DNA of 64,000 nt from Massilia phosphatilytica. Lineage in GTDB: Bacteria > Pseudomonadota > Gammaproteobacteria > Burkholderiales > Burkholderiaceae_D. A model generated the notes under the pieces. That model did not search any database and was not told the origin of the DNA. It saw only the letters and a program-made list of their open reading frames with translations. Position 1 is the stretch's first letter, and the number at the start of each line of letters is the position of its first letter. Location: assembly GCF_002968015.1 (NCBI RefSeq), contig NZ_PUIP01000003.1:124001-188000 (forward strand), read 5' to 3'. The position numbers and the translations under genes were made by a program. Positions 17,623 through 26,105 of the stretch are shown in pieces.

Positions 17623-17922
17623 TCAGAAGCCGTCGACGGCGGCTTCGAAGTGCGTGACGACGGGCGCGCCGTCGAAGCAGGCGCCGACGAGACGGCGCCA
17701 TTCCTGGAAATCGTCGCTCTCGCGGAAGTGGACCATGTGGTCCTCGACCGTGTTCCAGTCCACGAGCAGGCGGTAGGCGCGCGGATTCTCCACGCCGCGC
17801 TGCAGCCGCATGCCCGTGCAGCCGCGGGCCCGCTGGAACAGCGGCGCGGCGGCACGCACGCCCGCCTCGAATTGTTCTTCCATGCCGGCCTTGACCAGGA
17901 TCTCCGCGCTTTCGACGACCAT
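17623..17922 (-). CDS. ABM-type (antibiotic biosynthesis monooxygenase-like) small protein
   Basis: 99 residues from the ATG at 17922 (SD GAAAGGA). The ferredoxin-like dimeric ABM fold is visible: EILVKAGMEEQFEAGVRAAAPLFQRARGCTGMRLQRGVE, then YRLLVDWNTVEDHMVHFRESDDFQEWRRLVG. Members include quinol or heme monooxygenases and many small dimeric proteins of unknown role. It lies 34 bp behind the LysR gene, probably in the same transcript, suggesting a role in the LysR-controlled aromatic pathway such as handling quinone or hydroquinone intermediates (inference). Confidence 0.8.
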   Translation of the reverse strand: MVVESAEILVKAGMEEQFEAGVRAAAPLFQRARGCTGMRLQRGVENPRAYRLLVDWNTVEDHMVHFRESDDFQEWRRLVGACFDGAPVVTHFEAAVDGF

Positions 17923-17956
17923 GTGCTTCCTTTCGATGGTGATGGGGTGACGACGA

Positions 17957-18931
17957 TTATGCCACCCCGCGGGCCGTCTCGATGGCGTTGAAGCTGAACG
18001 GCGCCATCGGCAGCTCCGCATTCGTCGGCAGGCCGCGCGCGATTTCCAGCATCACGCCGCGCAGCCAGATGTGGCACGGATCGTTTTCCTGGAAGCGATG
18101 CCACTGCAGGCATTCCGCCAGCGGCGGCAGGTCGTATGGCAGCGGCAGCACGCGGATCGGCAGCCGGCGCGCGCACGCGAGCGCGAGGCGCGTGTGCATC
18201 GTCGCGACGAGCTCCGTGCCGACGAGCGCCGTCGCCATGCTGTAGAAATCGCTGGTGATCACACGGATGCGGCGCTTGATGCCCTGCGCCTGCAGCAGCA
18301 GTTCTTCCATTGTCGGCGAACGCGGACGGCCCAGCATCGGCGCGATATGCGGCAGGCGCTCGTACGTGGCCGCATCGAGGACGTCGCCGACATGCGTATT
18401 GCCTTCCCAGATCACGGCGCAGTAATGGTCTTCGAACAGCGTGCGCTGCGGATGCTCGGCGTCCAGGAAGTTGCGCGGGATGATAAGGAAGTCGTTCTCG
18501 CCGCGGCGCAGCTTTTCGGCCGCGTCGTCGGCGAGCGGCACCAGTTCCAGCGTCATGTTCGGCGCGTCGCGCAGCACGCGCGCGATCACCTGGTTCAGGA
18601 ACACTTCGGTCGCGTAGTCGGACACCATGATCTTCATGCAGCGCGTCTCGCGCGCCGGGTCGAAAGACACGCGGATGCCGACTGTCGCGTGCACGTGCAG
18701 GATCAGGTCGCGCACGGGCCCGACCAGCTGGCGGCCCAGCACCGTCAACTCCATGTTGCGGCCGACGGCGGCCAATAAATCGTCTTCGAAAAATTCGCGC
18801 AGGCGCGCCAGCATGCCGCTCATCGCGGACTGGCTGACGTTCACGCGCGCCGCCGCGCGGGTGATGTTCTGTTCCTCCAGCAGCGCATCGAGCGCCAGCA
18901 GCAGGTTCAGGTCCAGGCGGTTGAAACGCAT
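17957..18931 (-). CDS. NodD/NahR-type LysR transcriptional activator
   Basis: 324 residues from the ATG at 18931 with SD AAGGAGAC. The N-terminus MRFNRLDLNLLLALDALL and the helix-turn-helix (NITRAAARVNVSQSAMSGMLARLREFF) are those of the NodD/NahR/LinR branch, as is the end-domain LPLPYDLPPLAECLQWH. NodD proteins sense flavonoids, and the Herbaspirillum FdeR activator of naringenin degradation is NodD-like. Here the gene stands between pca genes and the flavonoid-type operons. The GATACCTGCTATC sites at 21242-21324, 28859-28871 and 62871-62883 are the proposed targets (inference). Confidence 0.88.
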   Translation of the reverse strand: MRFNRLDLNLLLALDALLEEQNITRAAARVNVSQSAMSGMLARLREFFEDDLLAAVGRNMELTVLGRQLVGPVRDLILHVHATVGIRVSFDPARETRCMKIMVSDYATEVFLNQVIARVLRDAPNMTLELVPLADDAAEKLRRGENDFLIIPRNFLDAEHPQRTLFEDHYCAVIWEGNTHVGDVLDAATYERLPHIAPMLGRPRSPTMEELLLQAQGIKRRIRVITSDFYSMATALVGTELVATMHTRLALACARRLPIRVLPLPYDLPPLAECLQWHRFQENDPCHIWLRGVMLEIARGLPTNAELPMAPFSFNAIETARGVA

Positions 18932-19022
18932 CGGTTGTCTCCTTGTTATCGTATGGCTCGTGCGGCCCCTCGACACTTTACTCTATGGAGTTTTCATCCG
19001 GCTGTCATCCGAAAAAGACCCG

Positions 19023-19919
19023 CTACGCCTGTGGATCGCGCACGAACGCCAGCAGCGGACCGGCCAGCGCGTCGTCACCGCTGTTGATCGCGTACACCTG
19101 GCTGAGATGGTTGTGATTGGCGATCACACCGATCCGTGGGCTGAAGCCGTGGCGCGTGACGAGCCGCGCGAACAGCTCGCCCGCCTGCGCCTGCATCTGG
19201 ACCGGGTCCAGTTCCGCGTACGTGATCGCCAGCGGGAACGGCGCGACGTCCACCAGCTCCACCGTCGACATCGCGCGGTACGCCGCGAAATCGGTGCCGA
19301 AGTATGCCTCGTTGCGCGGATCCGGCGTCGCGATGCCCAGCTGCGCGCGCGCCAGGAATTCCAGTTCCGCGTTGTACACGCCCGATGCGAGGAACGCCCC
19401 TGCGATCTTCAACCCTTCGGCCGGATGGAAGCGGGAGACGAGCGTCGCCGCCGCCACATGGGCCGCACCAGCCGATTCGCCCGCGAGCACGATGTGGTCC
19501 GCGTCGCCGCCGTACGCTGCCACGTTGGCGCGCGCCCACGCGAGCACGGACGCCACGTCCTCCGCGCCGGCCGGCCAACGGTGCTTCGGCCCCAGACGGT
19601 AATTCGGCAGCACCGCCACCACGCCGTGCCGCGAAAAGTAATGGCCGACGGCCGCGCGGTCCGCCTTGTCGCCGCGGATGAAGCCGCCGCCGTGCAGGAA
19701 CACGACGACGGGCGCCGGTCCCGCCGCGCCGAGGGCCGGGTACACGTCCAGCCGGTGGCGTTCGTCGGCGCCGTAGACGATGTCGCGCACCGGTTCCGCG
19801 CCCCGCGGCATGTCGGCCAGCAGCGGCGCGTACAGCGCCTTCGCGGCCGGCGGATCGATCACGGGACCTGCGGCGCGGACCGCGCGCAGGATCCCGGCGT
19901 GTGTTTCACTCGACGTCAT
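19023..19919 (-). CDS. HSL-family alpha/beta hydrolase (carboxylesterase)
   Basis: 298 residues with the hormone-sensitive-lipase pattern: oxyanion HGGG at 76-79 (VVFLHGGGFIRGDKA), nucleophile Ser149 in GESAG, Asp238 (YAELDPVQMQ) and His271 (NHNHLSQVY). There is no signal peptide, so it is cytoplasmic. It follows the amidohydrolase by 9 bp with SD GAGGAGCGAG. In this context it may hydrolyse an ester or lactone intermediate of aromatic breakdown, but the substrate is not readable. Confidence 0.85.
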   Translation of the reverse strand: MTSSETHAGILRAVRAAGPVIDPPAAKALYAPLLADMPRGAEPVRDIVYGADERHRLDVYPALGAAGPAPVVVFLHGGGFIRGDKADRAAVGHYFSRHGVVAVLPNYRLGPKHRWPAGAEDVASVLAWARANVAAYGGDADHIVLAGESAGAAHVAAATLVSRFHPAEGLKIAGAFLASGVYNAELEFLARAQLGIATPDPRNEAYFGTDFAAYRAMSTVELVDVAPFPLAITYAELDPVQMQAQAGELFARLVTRHGFSPRIGVIANHNHLSQVYAINSGDDALAGPLLAFVRDPQA

Positions 19920-19928
19920 TCTCGCTCC

Positions 19929-21170
19929 TCACAGCGCAGCCAGCGCGGGATCCTTGTGGAAGCGTCCGTCCTTCATCACAGCGCGCAGGCGCTTGCGGTC
20001 CTGCAGGATCGTCACGTCGGCCGTCGGGTCGCCGTCGACGAGCAGCAGGTCCGCGAGGAAGCCCTGCTTGACCTGTCCCAGCTCGTCGCCCATGCCCATC
20101 AGCTCACCGCCCAGCAGGGTCGCCGCGGACAGGGCTTCTTCGGGTGTATAGCCCAGCAGGTTCACGAACAGTTCGAGGTCGCGCGCGTTGCGGCCGTTCG
20201 GGTTGAACGGAAAACCGTAGTCGCCCCCCGGCAGCACGCGCAGGCCGCGCCGGCGCAGTTCCGGCACCAGCTTCCTTTGCAGCGCCAGCACCTCGGCCGC
20301 GCTTTTCTTCATGTGGCTCATGTCGAAGTGCGGCGGCGGCGCCGCGTCCAGGGTCGCCTGGATGATGCCGATGGCAGGCGCGATGAACACCTCGTCGCGC
20401 CGCGCTTCCAGCATGTCCAGCGCTTCCTCGTCCGCATACGTGCAGTGGTACAGCACGCGGAAGCCCGCGCGCAGGCCCATCTTGACCGCGTCCGACGCCT
20501 GCGCATGGCACGCGAGCCACACGCCGGATTCGCGCGCCTGTTCGCCGGCGGCGTCGGCCTCTTCCTGCGTGTACATCAGCTGCTGCGACGCGCCCGGTTT
20601 CAGCGCATCCTCGCCGGACAACAGGAATTTCACCGACTTGGCGCCGATCGCCGCGCAATCCTTGACGAAGGCGCGCACCGCATCCGGACCGCGGCCATGC
20701 TCGGTCACCTTGCCCGGATCGAGTTCCTCGATGCTCGGCGGCTCGCGTTCGATCGACGACGCGACGAGGCGCGGACCCGGCATGCCGCCGCTCGTGATGA
20801 AGGTGTTCAGCACCGTCTCGACGGATTTCGAGAGCGCCCCGGCCGAATAGGCGCTCGTGAAGCCGTGGTCGAGCAGGATGCGCGCGTTGCGGGCCGTCGT
20901 CAGCACGAGGTCTTCCGGCGGCAGCGCCATGCCGGGCACGAAGCGCTCGACGGAGCTGGGCCACGACAAATGCGCATGCGCTTCGACGAGGCCCGGCATC
21001 AACGTGCCACCCTGGCCATCGATCACGCGGTCGCCTGCCAGCGCGGTGATGCCGCGCGCACCCACCGCCACCTCGGCGATGCGATTGCCTTCCACGCGCA
21101 CCGCGCCGGTCCCCGGGCGCATCTGGCTGCCGTCGAAGATCCTTACGTTTTCAAAAATGATACCGCCCAC
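19929..21170 (-). CDS. Metal-dependent amidohydrolase-superfamily hydrolase
   Basis: About 413 residues from a GTG at 21170, chosen because GGGAGAC stands at the usual distance; an in-frame ATG at 21191 has no SD. The imidazolonepropionase/prolidase-like amidohydrolase fold is visible: DGQGGTLMPGLVEAHAHLSWP (HxH metal site), VLTTARNARILLDHGFTSAYSAG, WLACHAQASDAVKMGLRAG, FRVLYHCTYADEE and LPGGDYGFPFNPNG. It is first of a two-gene operon with the esterase. Three tandem palindromes lie upstream at 21242-21324. A hydrolytic step on a ring-cleavage product or amide is possible. Confidence 0.82.
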   Translation of the reverse strand: MGGIIFENVRIFDGSQMRPGTGAVRVEGNRIAEVAVGARGITALAGDRVIDGQGGTLMPGLVEAHAHLSWPSSVERFVPGMALPPEDLVLTTARNARILLDHGFTSAYSAGALSKSVETVLNTFITSGGMPGPRLVASSIEREPPSIEELDPGKVTEHGRGPDAVRAFVKDCAAIGAKSVKFLLSGEDALKPGASQQLMYTQEEADAAGEQARESGVWLACHAQASDAVKMGLRAGFRVLYHCTYADEEALDMLEARRDEVFIAPAIGIIQATLDAAPPPHFDMSHMKKSAAEVLALQRKLVPELRRRGLRVLPGGDYGFPFNPNGRNARDLELFVNLLGYTPEEALSAATLLGGELMGMGDELGQVKQGFLADLLLVDGDPTADVTILQDRKRLRAVMKDGRFHKDPALAAL

Positions 21171-21202
21171 GTTGTGTCTCCCAGTTTTCATTCGATAGGC
21201 TT

Positions 21203-21231
21203 AGCGTAGCGGCCGGATACCATCCGGCCAA
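21203..21231 (-). promoter_or_regulatory. Putative promoter of the amidohydrolase operon
   Basis: On the minus strand TTGGCC (21231-21226), a 17-nt spacer and TACGCT (21208-21203). Individually weak, it is supported by identical spacing to the adjacent GATA palindrome as at two other promoters: motif centre to end of -10 is 48 bp. Confidence 0.45.
21211..21229. repeat. 8-bp inverted repeat in promoter spacer
   Basis: GGCCGGAT-ACC-ATCCGGCC is a perfect inverted repeat lying between the proposed -35 and -10 of the amidohydrolase operon. It may bind a regulator or be incidental. Confidence 0.4.
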
Positions 21232-21241
21232 AGCTGATTTT

Positions 21242-21324
21242 GGCGATAGCTGCTATCGCCCTTTTCCGATTGTGGCGATACCTGCTATCGCCTTTTTCCG
21301 ATTGTGGCGATACCTGCTATCGCC
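21242..21324. promoter_or_regulatory. Triple tandem palindromic operator, 32-bp period
   Basis: GGCGATAGCTGCTATCGCC (21242-21260), GGCGATACCTGCTATCGCC (21274-21292) and the same again (21306-21324) are separated by TTTTCCGATTGT-type spacers. The starts are exactly 32 bp apart, about three helical turns, so all copies face one side of the DNA. Copy 1 is a perfect palindrome around one base. The core GATACCTGCTATC recurs at 28859-28871. The last copy ends 3 bp from the GH1 stop codon. Confidence 0.85.
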
Positions 21325-21327
21325 CTT

Positions 21328-22665
21328 TCATGCGGTGATGCCGTTCGCCTGCGCGATCTTGCCGAGCACGCGCGCACTCGGCTTGACGGTGCGCTGCATC
21401 GTCGCGCGGTCCACGCCGATCAGCCCAAAGTGCGGGCCATAGCCGAAGATCCACTCGAAGTTGTCGAGCAGCGACCAGTGGATGTAGCTTTTCACGGGGA
21501 TGCCGTCCCTGAGGCAGTTCGCGACGCCGCCTACGGCCGTGCGGATGTAGGCGATGCGCTGGGTGTCGTCGTCCGTCGATACGCCGTTTTCCGTCACGTA
21601 GATCGGTACCTGCACGTGCTGCGCCGTGTAGCGGATCGTCGCTTCGAGCGCCTGCGGGTAGTACTCCATGTGCGCCGAGGTGAACGTCGCATCCTTCGGC
21701 GGCGGCCGCACGCCGTCCGGCCCGATCAATTCGCGCGTATAGGTCTGCACGCCGATGAAGTCGCCGTGTTCGGATATCGCCCGGAACCAGGGCTCGTACG
21801 CGATGGCGCGCTTGCGGTCGCGCATCGCCTCTCCGCCGTCGACCGCCTGGTCGTCCGCGATGGCGATCGAAAAGCCGACCGGCAGTTGCGGGCGCACGGC
21901 CTTGATGGCCTGGAAGCCGGCGGCATGGGCCCGCAGCAGGCCGGCCTCGATCTTCGCGAAGTCGCCGAAGATCCACGACGACCACTTGCCGGTGCCGGCC
22001 AGCCGGCCCGCCTTGGCCAGCATCTCCTTCATGCGCGGGTTGCCGGCCATGCCGGACAGCGGGCCCGGAATGCCGAACAACAGGCGCGGCAGATTCGGTT
22101 CGTTGAACGTCGTCGCCATATCGATCAGGTCGCCCAGGTGGCGCGCGACCTTGTCGCAATAGCGGGCATACAGCTGCGCCGAATCGTCCGGTTCCCAGCC
22201 GCCGCGCGCCGCGAACCACGCGGGCGTAACGAAGTGGTTGAAGCTGACCATGGCCTTGACCTTGTGCCTGCGGCAGGACAGCAGCACGTCGCGGTAATGC
22301 TCCAGCGCGGCCACCGAGAACATGCCTTCGACAGGTTCCACGCGCGCCCACTCGACGGAAAAGCGGAACGTGTTCAGGCCGAGCGACGCCAGCGTCGCGA
22401 TGTCCTGGTCGTACAGCCGGTAATGGTCGACGCCGGCGCCCGACGGTTCCTTGAATTCCGTCGGCTGGATGTTTTCCAGCAGCCAGGCGTCGCTCGCGAC
22501 GTTGTCGCCTTCCGCCTGGTGGCCCGCGATGGCGGCGCCCCACAGGAAGCCTTTCGGAAAAGCTCCGCGCGCGGCGGCGGCGTGTGCGGCGGCCGGCAGC
22601 AGCGCGGTGCCGGCGAGTGCCGTGCCAAGTCCCAGCAGGGTGCGGCGGCGTGCATCGTGGTTCAT
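21328..22665 (-). CDS. GH1 beta-glucosidase with a Tat leader
   Basis: 445 residues. Tat-type leader RRRTLLGLGTALAGTALLPAAAHA at the N-terminus, so it is exported folded. GH1 signatures: acid/base Glu189 in TTFNEPN, nucleophile Glu359 in YVTENG, and IHWSLLDNFEW near the end. It removes beta-linked glucose from aryl or oligosaccharide glycosides. It is last of the seven-gene leftward operon from 28727 (19 bp after the monooxygenase). Beside a ring-cleavage pathway and a rhamnosidase it is well suited to deglycosylating phenolic glucosides or rutinosides (inference). Confidence 0.92.
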   Translation of the reverse strand: MNHDARRRTLLGLGTALAGTALLPAAAHAAAARGAFPKGFLWGAAIAGHQAEGDNVASDAWLLENIQPTEFKEPSGAGVDHYRLYDQDIATLASLGLNTFRFSVEWARVEPVEGMFSVAALEHYRDVLLSCRRHKVKAMVSFNHFVTPAWFAARGGWEPDDSAQLYARYCDKVARHLGDLIDMATTFNEPNLPRLLFGIPGPLSGMAGNPRMKEMLAKAGRLAGTGKWSSWIFGDFAKIEAGLLRAHAAGFQAIKAVRPQLPVGFSIAIADDQAVDGGEAMRDRKRAIAYEPWFRAISEHGDFIGVQTYTRELIGPDGVRPPPKDATFTSAHMEYYPQALEATIRYTAQHVQVPIYVTENGVSTDDDTQRIAYIRTAVGGVANCLRDGIPVKSYIHWSLLDNFEWIFGYGPHFGLIGVDRATMQRTVKPSARVLGKIAQANGITA

Positions 22666-22684
22666 GTTGTCTCCTTTGTTGTGT

Positions 22685-24235
22685 TTATTGCAGCGTATTG
22701 GTCAGCCCGGCCACGAGGTCGTACAGTCCCGCGCCGTCATCGGCCACGCCGTAGACGTAGTGATCGGGACGAACGACGGCCGCATGGCAACCGTGCTTGG
22801 CGAACCAGCGTGCGAGCACGCCATCCAGCTCGTCCGCCTGCATCCGGTGCGGACCGCTGGAGAATCCCTGCGTGTCCGACGGAATGCTGATCAACATCCC
22901 GAGCCGTTCGGCCAGCACGAGCAGGCCGGGCGGCAGCTGCGCGGTGCGCAGGTCGGTCACGATACGCCAGCCGGTACCCGCCAGCTCATCCAGCAGGGCC
23001 GGACCAGCCGGGCCATTCACGTGCGGTTGCGGGAACAGCGTGCCGGTGCCGGCACGGCCGCCGGCGGCCAGCAGGCCTTCCATCAGCGGCGGGATGATGT
23101 CCTGGCGCGGCTGCGTGCGGATGCTGCCGCCCGCCGCGTCGATCAGGGCCGCATCGCGGGCCTGCGCCTTACCGGGATCGCGCTCGCAGATGACAGCGCC
23201 GATCTCCTTGATGCGCGTGGTGAGCCGGCGCACGTGTTCGCGCCGCTCTTCCGTGTAGGTGTCGAGCAGACTGTCCGGGGCTTCGGCGCCGAGCACCGCC
23301 CGCAGCTTCCACGTGAGGTTGACGACGTCGCGCACGCCCTGGCACATGCCCTGTCCGAGGAACGGTGGCTGCTGGTGCGCGGCGTCGCCCGCGATGAACA
23401 CGCGGCCCGCGCGCCACTCGCGCGCCACGAGCGCGTGGAAGCGGTAGCTGGCCTGGCGCCACAGGGTCGCGTCCCCGGGGCCGATCCACCGCCGCAGCAC
23501 GCTCCACGCGCCCTCTTCCGTCGCCATGTAGGCGGGATCCTCGCCCGGCAGCAGCGAGATCTCCCAGCGCCGGTGGTTGCCCGGGCCGATCACGTACGTG
23601 CACGGGCGCGCCGGTTCGCAATACTGCACGCTGGTCTGAGGCAGCTTGGCAAGGCCGGTCTCGTTGACCTGCACGTCGACGACCAGCCAGGGTTCATCGA
23701 ACTCGAGGTCTTCCAGCTCGATGCCGATGGCGTCGCGCACGCTGCTGCTCGCGCCATCGCAGCCGATCACGTAGCGGGTGCGCACCGAGCCCTCGTCGAA
23801 GTGCACGGTGGCCCCCTCCGCATCCTGCTCGACGCCGGTGAAGCGCCGGCCCAGCACGACGTCGACGGCAGGCAACGCCTGCACGTGCCGGCGCAGCGCC
23901 GCTTCCACGGGGGGCTGCGTGAACACCATCGACGGCGTATGACCCAGCGGATACGGCGGCTCGACGGTGGCGAGGCGCTTGATCAGGCGCCCGTCGACGC
24001 CGTAGTACTCGGACGGCGTGAACGGTTCGCAGTGCGGCGCGACGGCGTCCAGCAGGCCGAGATTCTGGAACACGCGCATGATCTCGTGGTCGAGGGCGAT
24101 GGCGCGCGGTTTCGGATAGACATCCGTGCTGCGGTCGACGACGAGCGTGCGCACGCCGGCCTGGCCCAGCAGCGCCGCCGCGACGGCGCCGGACGGGCCG
24201 AAACCGACCACGACGACGTCATACTCGCGGTTCAT
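22685..24235 (-). CDS. FAD-dependent aromatic-ring monooxygenase (MhpA/PheA type)
   Basis: 516 residues from the ATG at 24235, which overlaps the FAH stop (ATGA). Class A flavoprotein hydroxylase motifs: GxGxxG in VVVVGFGPSGAVAA (residues 7-20), the DG motif in VIGCDGASSSVRDAIG, and GDAAHQQPPFLGQGMCQGVRDVVNL near 280-305. It hydroxylates a phenolic ring using NAD(P)H and O2. MhpA acts on 3-(3-hydroxyphenyl)propionate; the Herbaspirillum naringenin 8-monooxygenase FdeE is, from memory, of the same type. Placement with an extradiol dioxygenase and an FAH hydrolase makes it the ring-activating enzyme of this operon. Confidence 0.88.
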   Translation of the reverse strand: MNREYDVVVVGFGPSGAVAAALLGQAGVRTLVVDRSTDVYPKPRAIALDHEIMRVFQNLGLLDAVAPHCEPFTPSEYYGVDGRLIKRLATVEPPYPLGHTPSMVFTQPPVEAALRRHVQALPAVDVVLGRRFTGVEQDAEGATVHFDEGSVRTRYVIGCDGASSSVRDAIGIELEDLEFDEPWLVVDVQVNETGLAKLPQTSVQYCEPARPCTYVIGPGNHRRWEISLLPGEDPAYMATEEGAWSVLRRWIGPGDATLWRQASYRFHALVAREWRAGRVFIAGDAAHQQPPFLGQGMCQGVRDVVNLTWKLRAVLGAEAPDSLLDTYTEERREHVRRLTTRIKEIGAVICERDPGKAQARDAALIDAAGGSIRTQPRQDIIPPLMEGLLAAGGRAGTGTLFPQPHVNGPAGPALLDELAGTGWRIVTDLRTAQLPPGLLVLAERLGMLISIPSDTQGFSSGPHRMQADELDGVLARWFAKHGCHAAVVRPDHYVYGVADDGAGLYDLVAGLTNTLQ

Positions 24236-25095
24236 GGCTGCTCGTCCTCGATCGTGTTGCGCAGCAGGCCCACGCCCTCGATCTCGACTTCGATCGTGTC
24301 GCCGGCCTTCATCCACACGGGCGGCGTGCGCGACTGGCCGACACCGGCCGGCGTGCCCATCGCGATCACGTCGCCCGGCTCCAGCGTGAGGCATTCGGTC
24401 AGCAGCGCGATGGTTTCGGCGACGTCCCAGATCATGTCCTTCGTGTTCGCATCCTGCATGACCTGGCCGTTCAGGCGCGACTGGATGCGCAGCCCGGTGC
24501 CGCCGGCAGGCAGTTCGTCGGCGGAGACGAGCACGGGGCCGAGCGCACCCGTGCGGTCGAAGTTCTTCCCGATGGTCCACTGGGGCGTGCGCTTTTGATA
24601 ATCGCGCACGGACATGTCGTTGAAGCAGGCGTAGCCGAACACATAGACCAGTGCATCCTCGCGCTTGACGTGGCGCGCGCGCTTGCCAATGACGACGGCC
24701 AGCTCGGCCTCGTAGTCGAATTTTTCCGACACGCGCGGACGCGGCGACGCTTCGCCGTGTGCCAGCAGCGACGTCGTCCCGCGCAGGAAGAACCATGGGT
24801 ACACGGGCTTCTCGCGGCCGCTCTCGGCGGCGTGGTCGTAGTAGTTCAGGCCGAGGCAGATCGTCTTGCCGGGTTCCGGCACGACGGGCGCCAGCGCGGC
24901 GCCGGCCAGCGGCTGGCGTTCCGCCGCGGATTCCAGGGCGCGGCGGCCGGCGGCGGCGAGGTCGATCCCGGCCGCAAGGGCGGCGCGTACGTCGCTCGGG
25001 ACGTCGGGCACGGCGCGATTGATATCGACGATGTGGTCGCCGTCGACGACGGCCAGGCGGTTCTCATGGCCGCTTCGATAGGTTACGAATTTCAA
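24232..25095 (-). CDS. Fumarylacetoacetate-hydrolase-family protein
   Basis: 287 residues starting at a TTG (25095) preceded by a strong SD, GAAGGAGAATGTC. FAH-fold metal site and core: CLGLNYYDHAAESGREKPVYPWFF, then FDYEAELAVVIGKRARHVKREDAL, GYACFNDMSVRDYQKRT and MGTPAGVGQSRTPP. The family performs hydrolytic C-C cleavage, isomerisation or decarboxylation of acylpyruvate-type ring-cleavage products. The four-base overlap couples it to the FAD monooxygenase. A hairpin-repeat block separates it from the upstream dioxygenase gene. Confidence 0.9.
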   Translation of the reverse strand: MKFVTYRSGHENRLAVVDGDHIVDINRAVPDVPSDVRAALAAGIDLAAAGRRALESAAERQPLAGAALAPVVPEPGKTICLGLNYYDHAAESGREKPVYPWFFLRGTTSLLAHGEASPRPRVSEKFDYEAELAVVIGKRARHVKREDALVYVFGYACFNDMSVRDYQKRTPQWTIGKNFDRTGALGPVLVSADELPAGGTGLRIQSRLNGQVMQDANTKDMIWDVAETIALLTECLTLEPGDVIAMGTPAGVGQSRTPPVWMKAGDTIEVEIEGVGLLRNTIEDEQP

Positions 25096-25118
25096 GACAT
25101 TCTCCTTCAGTGATGGTT

Positions 25119-25197
25119 GTAGGGTGGGCGGCCTCCGCCCACGCGGAACGTCGGCGACGTGTTGGCGTCACGCGTGGGCACGGTGTGCCCACCCTAC
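25119..25197. repeat. Composite hairpin repeat inside the leftward operon
   Basis: Outer arms GTAGGGTGGGC (25119-25129) and GCCCACCCTAC (25187-25197) are perfect inverses. Inside lie two further hairpins, GTGGGCGG-CCT-CCGCCCAC (25124-25142) and GTGGGCAC-GGT-GTGCCCAC (25174-25192). The structure resembles a bacterial interspersed mosaic element and shares its core with 14104-14122. It sits between co-directional genes and could modulate mRNA stability. Confidence 0.7.
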
Positions 25198-25202
25198 GCG
25201 GC

Positions 25203-26096
25203 TTATTGTTCGATGAAACGGATGGTTTTCTGCGCCTGCTTGATACGGTCCGACGGCGGTTGCGACACGCCCCACTGGTCGAAGCGGCCCGGCGGCCATT
25301 GCCAGTCGGACGGCCCGCCGGCCTTGTAGGTATCGTCGACCTGCAGCACGTCGGCCGTGTATTCGATGACGAAGTTGTCGGGACCGACGAAGTAGGAAAA
25401 GACGTTGTTGCCCGGTCCGTGGCGGCCGACGCCCCATTCGATGGGCCAGCCGGCGTCGCGCATGCGGCCGGCGCCGCGCATCACGGCGTCCAGGTCCGGC
25501 ATCACGAAGGCGATGTGGTTCAGCGTGTCGGCATCGCTGTCGGCGAGCGCGATGCTGTGGTGGTCGCTGTTGCAGCGCATGAAGGCCATGATCTTCGTGC
25601 GGTCGGACAGGCGGAACCCCAGCGCCTCCTCGAAGAAGCGCTGGGCCACGGCCACGTCCGCGCTGTTGAACACGACGTGCGTGATGCGGCTGGGAGAGTC
25701 CGCGTGCGCGTCGGCCGCAAGGCGCTCGTCACCGTGCACGAAGCGCAGGATGCGGCCCTGCGGGTCGGCGATGGTGACGGCCGTGCCGCCGCCCGGCTCG
25801 TCGACGCTCGAAGGGCCGGACAGCACGCGGCCGCCCGCAGCCAGCGTGCGCGCCGCGATGGCTTCCAGATCGGCGCGCGCCGCCACGCTGAACGTGACGT
25901 TGCGGACGTCCGGCTTTTCGCTGCGGTGCAGCGCGAGGATGTGGTGAAACGGGCCTGCGCCACGGAGAAAGACGGCATCCTGCGTCTTCGCGACGGTCTG
26001 CAAATGCCAGGTATCGTTATAAAAGCGTTCGGCGGCATCGAGGTCGGTAACGCCGATGGCGATGCTGCGCAGCTGGCCGGCAGGAGATGCGGGCAT
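25203..26096 (-). CDS. Type I extradiol (VOC) ring-cleavage dioxygenase
   Basis: 297 residues with two vicinal-oxygen-chelate modules. The Fe(II) ligands expected for type I extradiol enzymes are present in the C-terminal module: His140 (ITHVVF), His194 (LNHIAF) and Glu245 (FVIEYT). The N-terminal module (LRSIAIGVTDLDAAERFY) is the usual non-metal half. It opens a catechol-like ring at the meta position. The genes around it (monooxygenase, FAH, amidohydrolase) make a meta-cleavage sequence. SD AAGGAGT precedes the ATG. Confidence 0.88.
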   Translation of the reverse strand: MPASPAGQLRSIAIGVTDLDAAERFYNDTWHLQTVAKTQDAVFLRGAGPFHHILALHRSEKPDVRNVTFSVAARADLEAIAARTLAAGGRVLSGPSSVDEPGGGTAVTIADPQGRILRFVHGDERLAADAHADSPSRITHVVFNSADVAVAQRFFEEALGFRLSDRTKIMAFMRCNSDHHSIALADSDADTLNHIAFVMPDLDAVMRGAGRMRDAGWPIEWGVGRHGPGNNVFSYFVGPDNFVIEYTADVLQVDDTYKAGGPSDWQWPPGRFDQWGVSQPPSDRIKQAQKTIRFIEQ

Positions 26097-26105
26097 GGTG
26101 ACTCC

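Noticed and set aside
18627-21209. 860-codon plus-strand frame through the esterase and amidohydrolase
   Set aside because: Antisense to two genes with clear catalytic motifs; no motifs of its own.
21242-21324. Short CRISPR-like array (32-bp period)
   Set aside because: The spacers are near-identical, only three units exist and no cas genes are near; a tandem operator explains it better.
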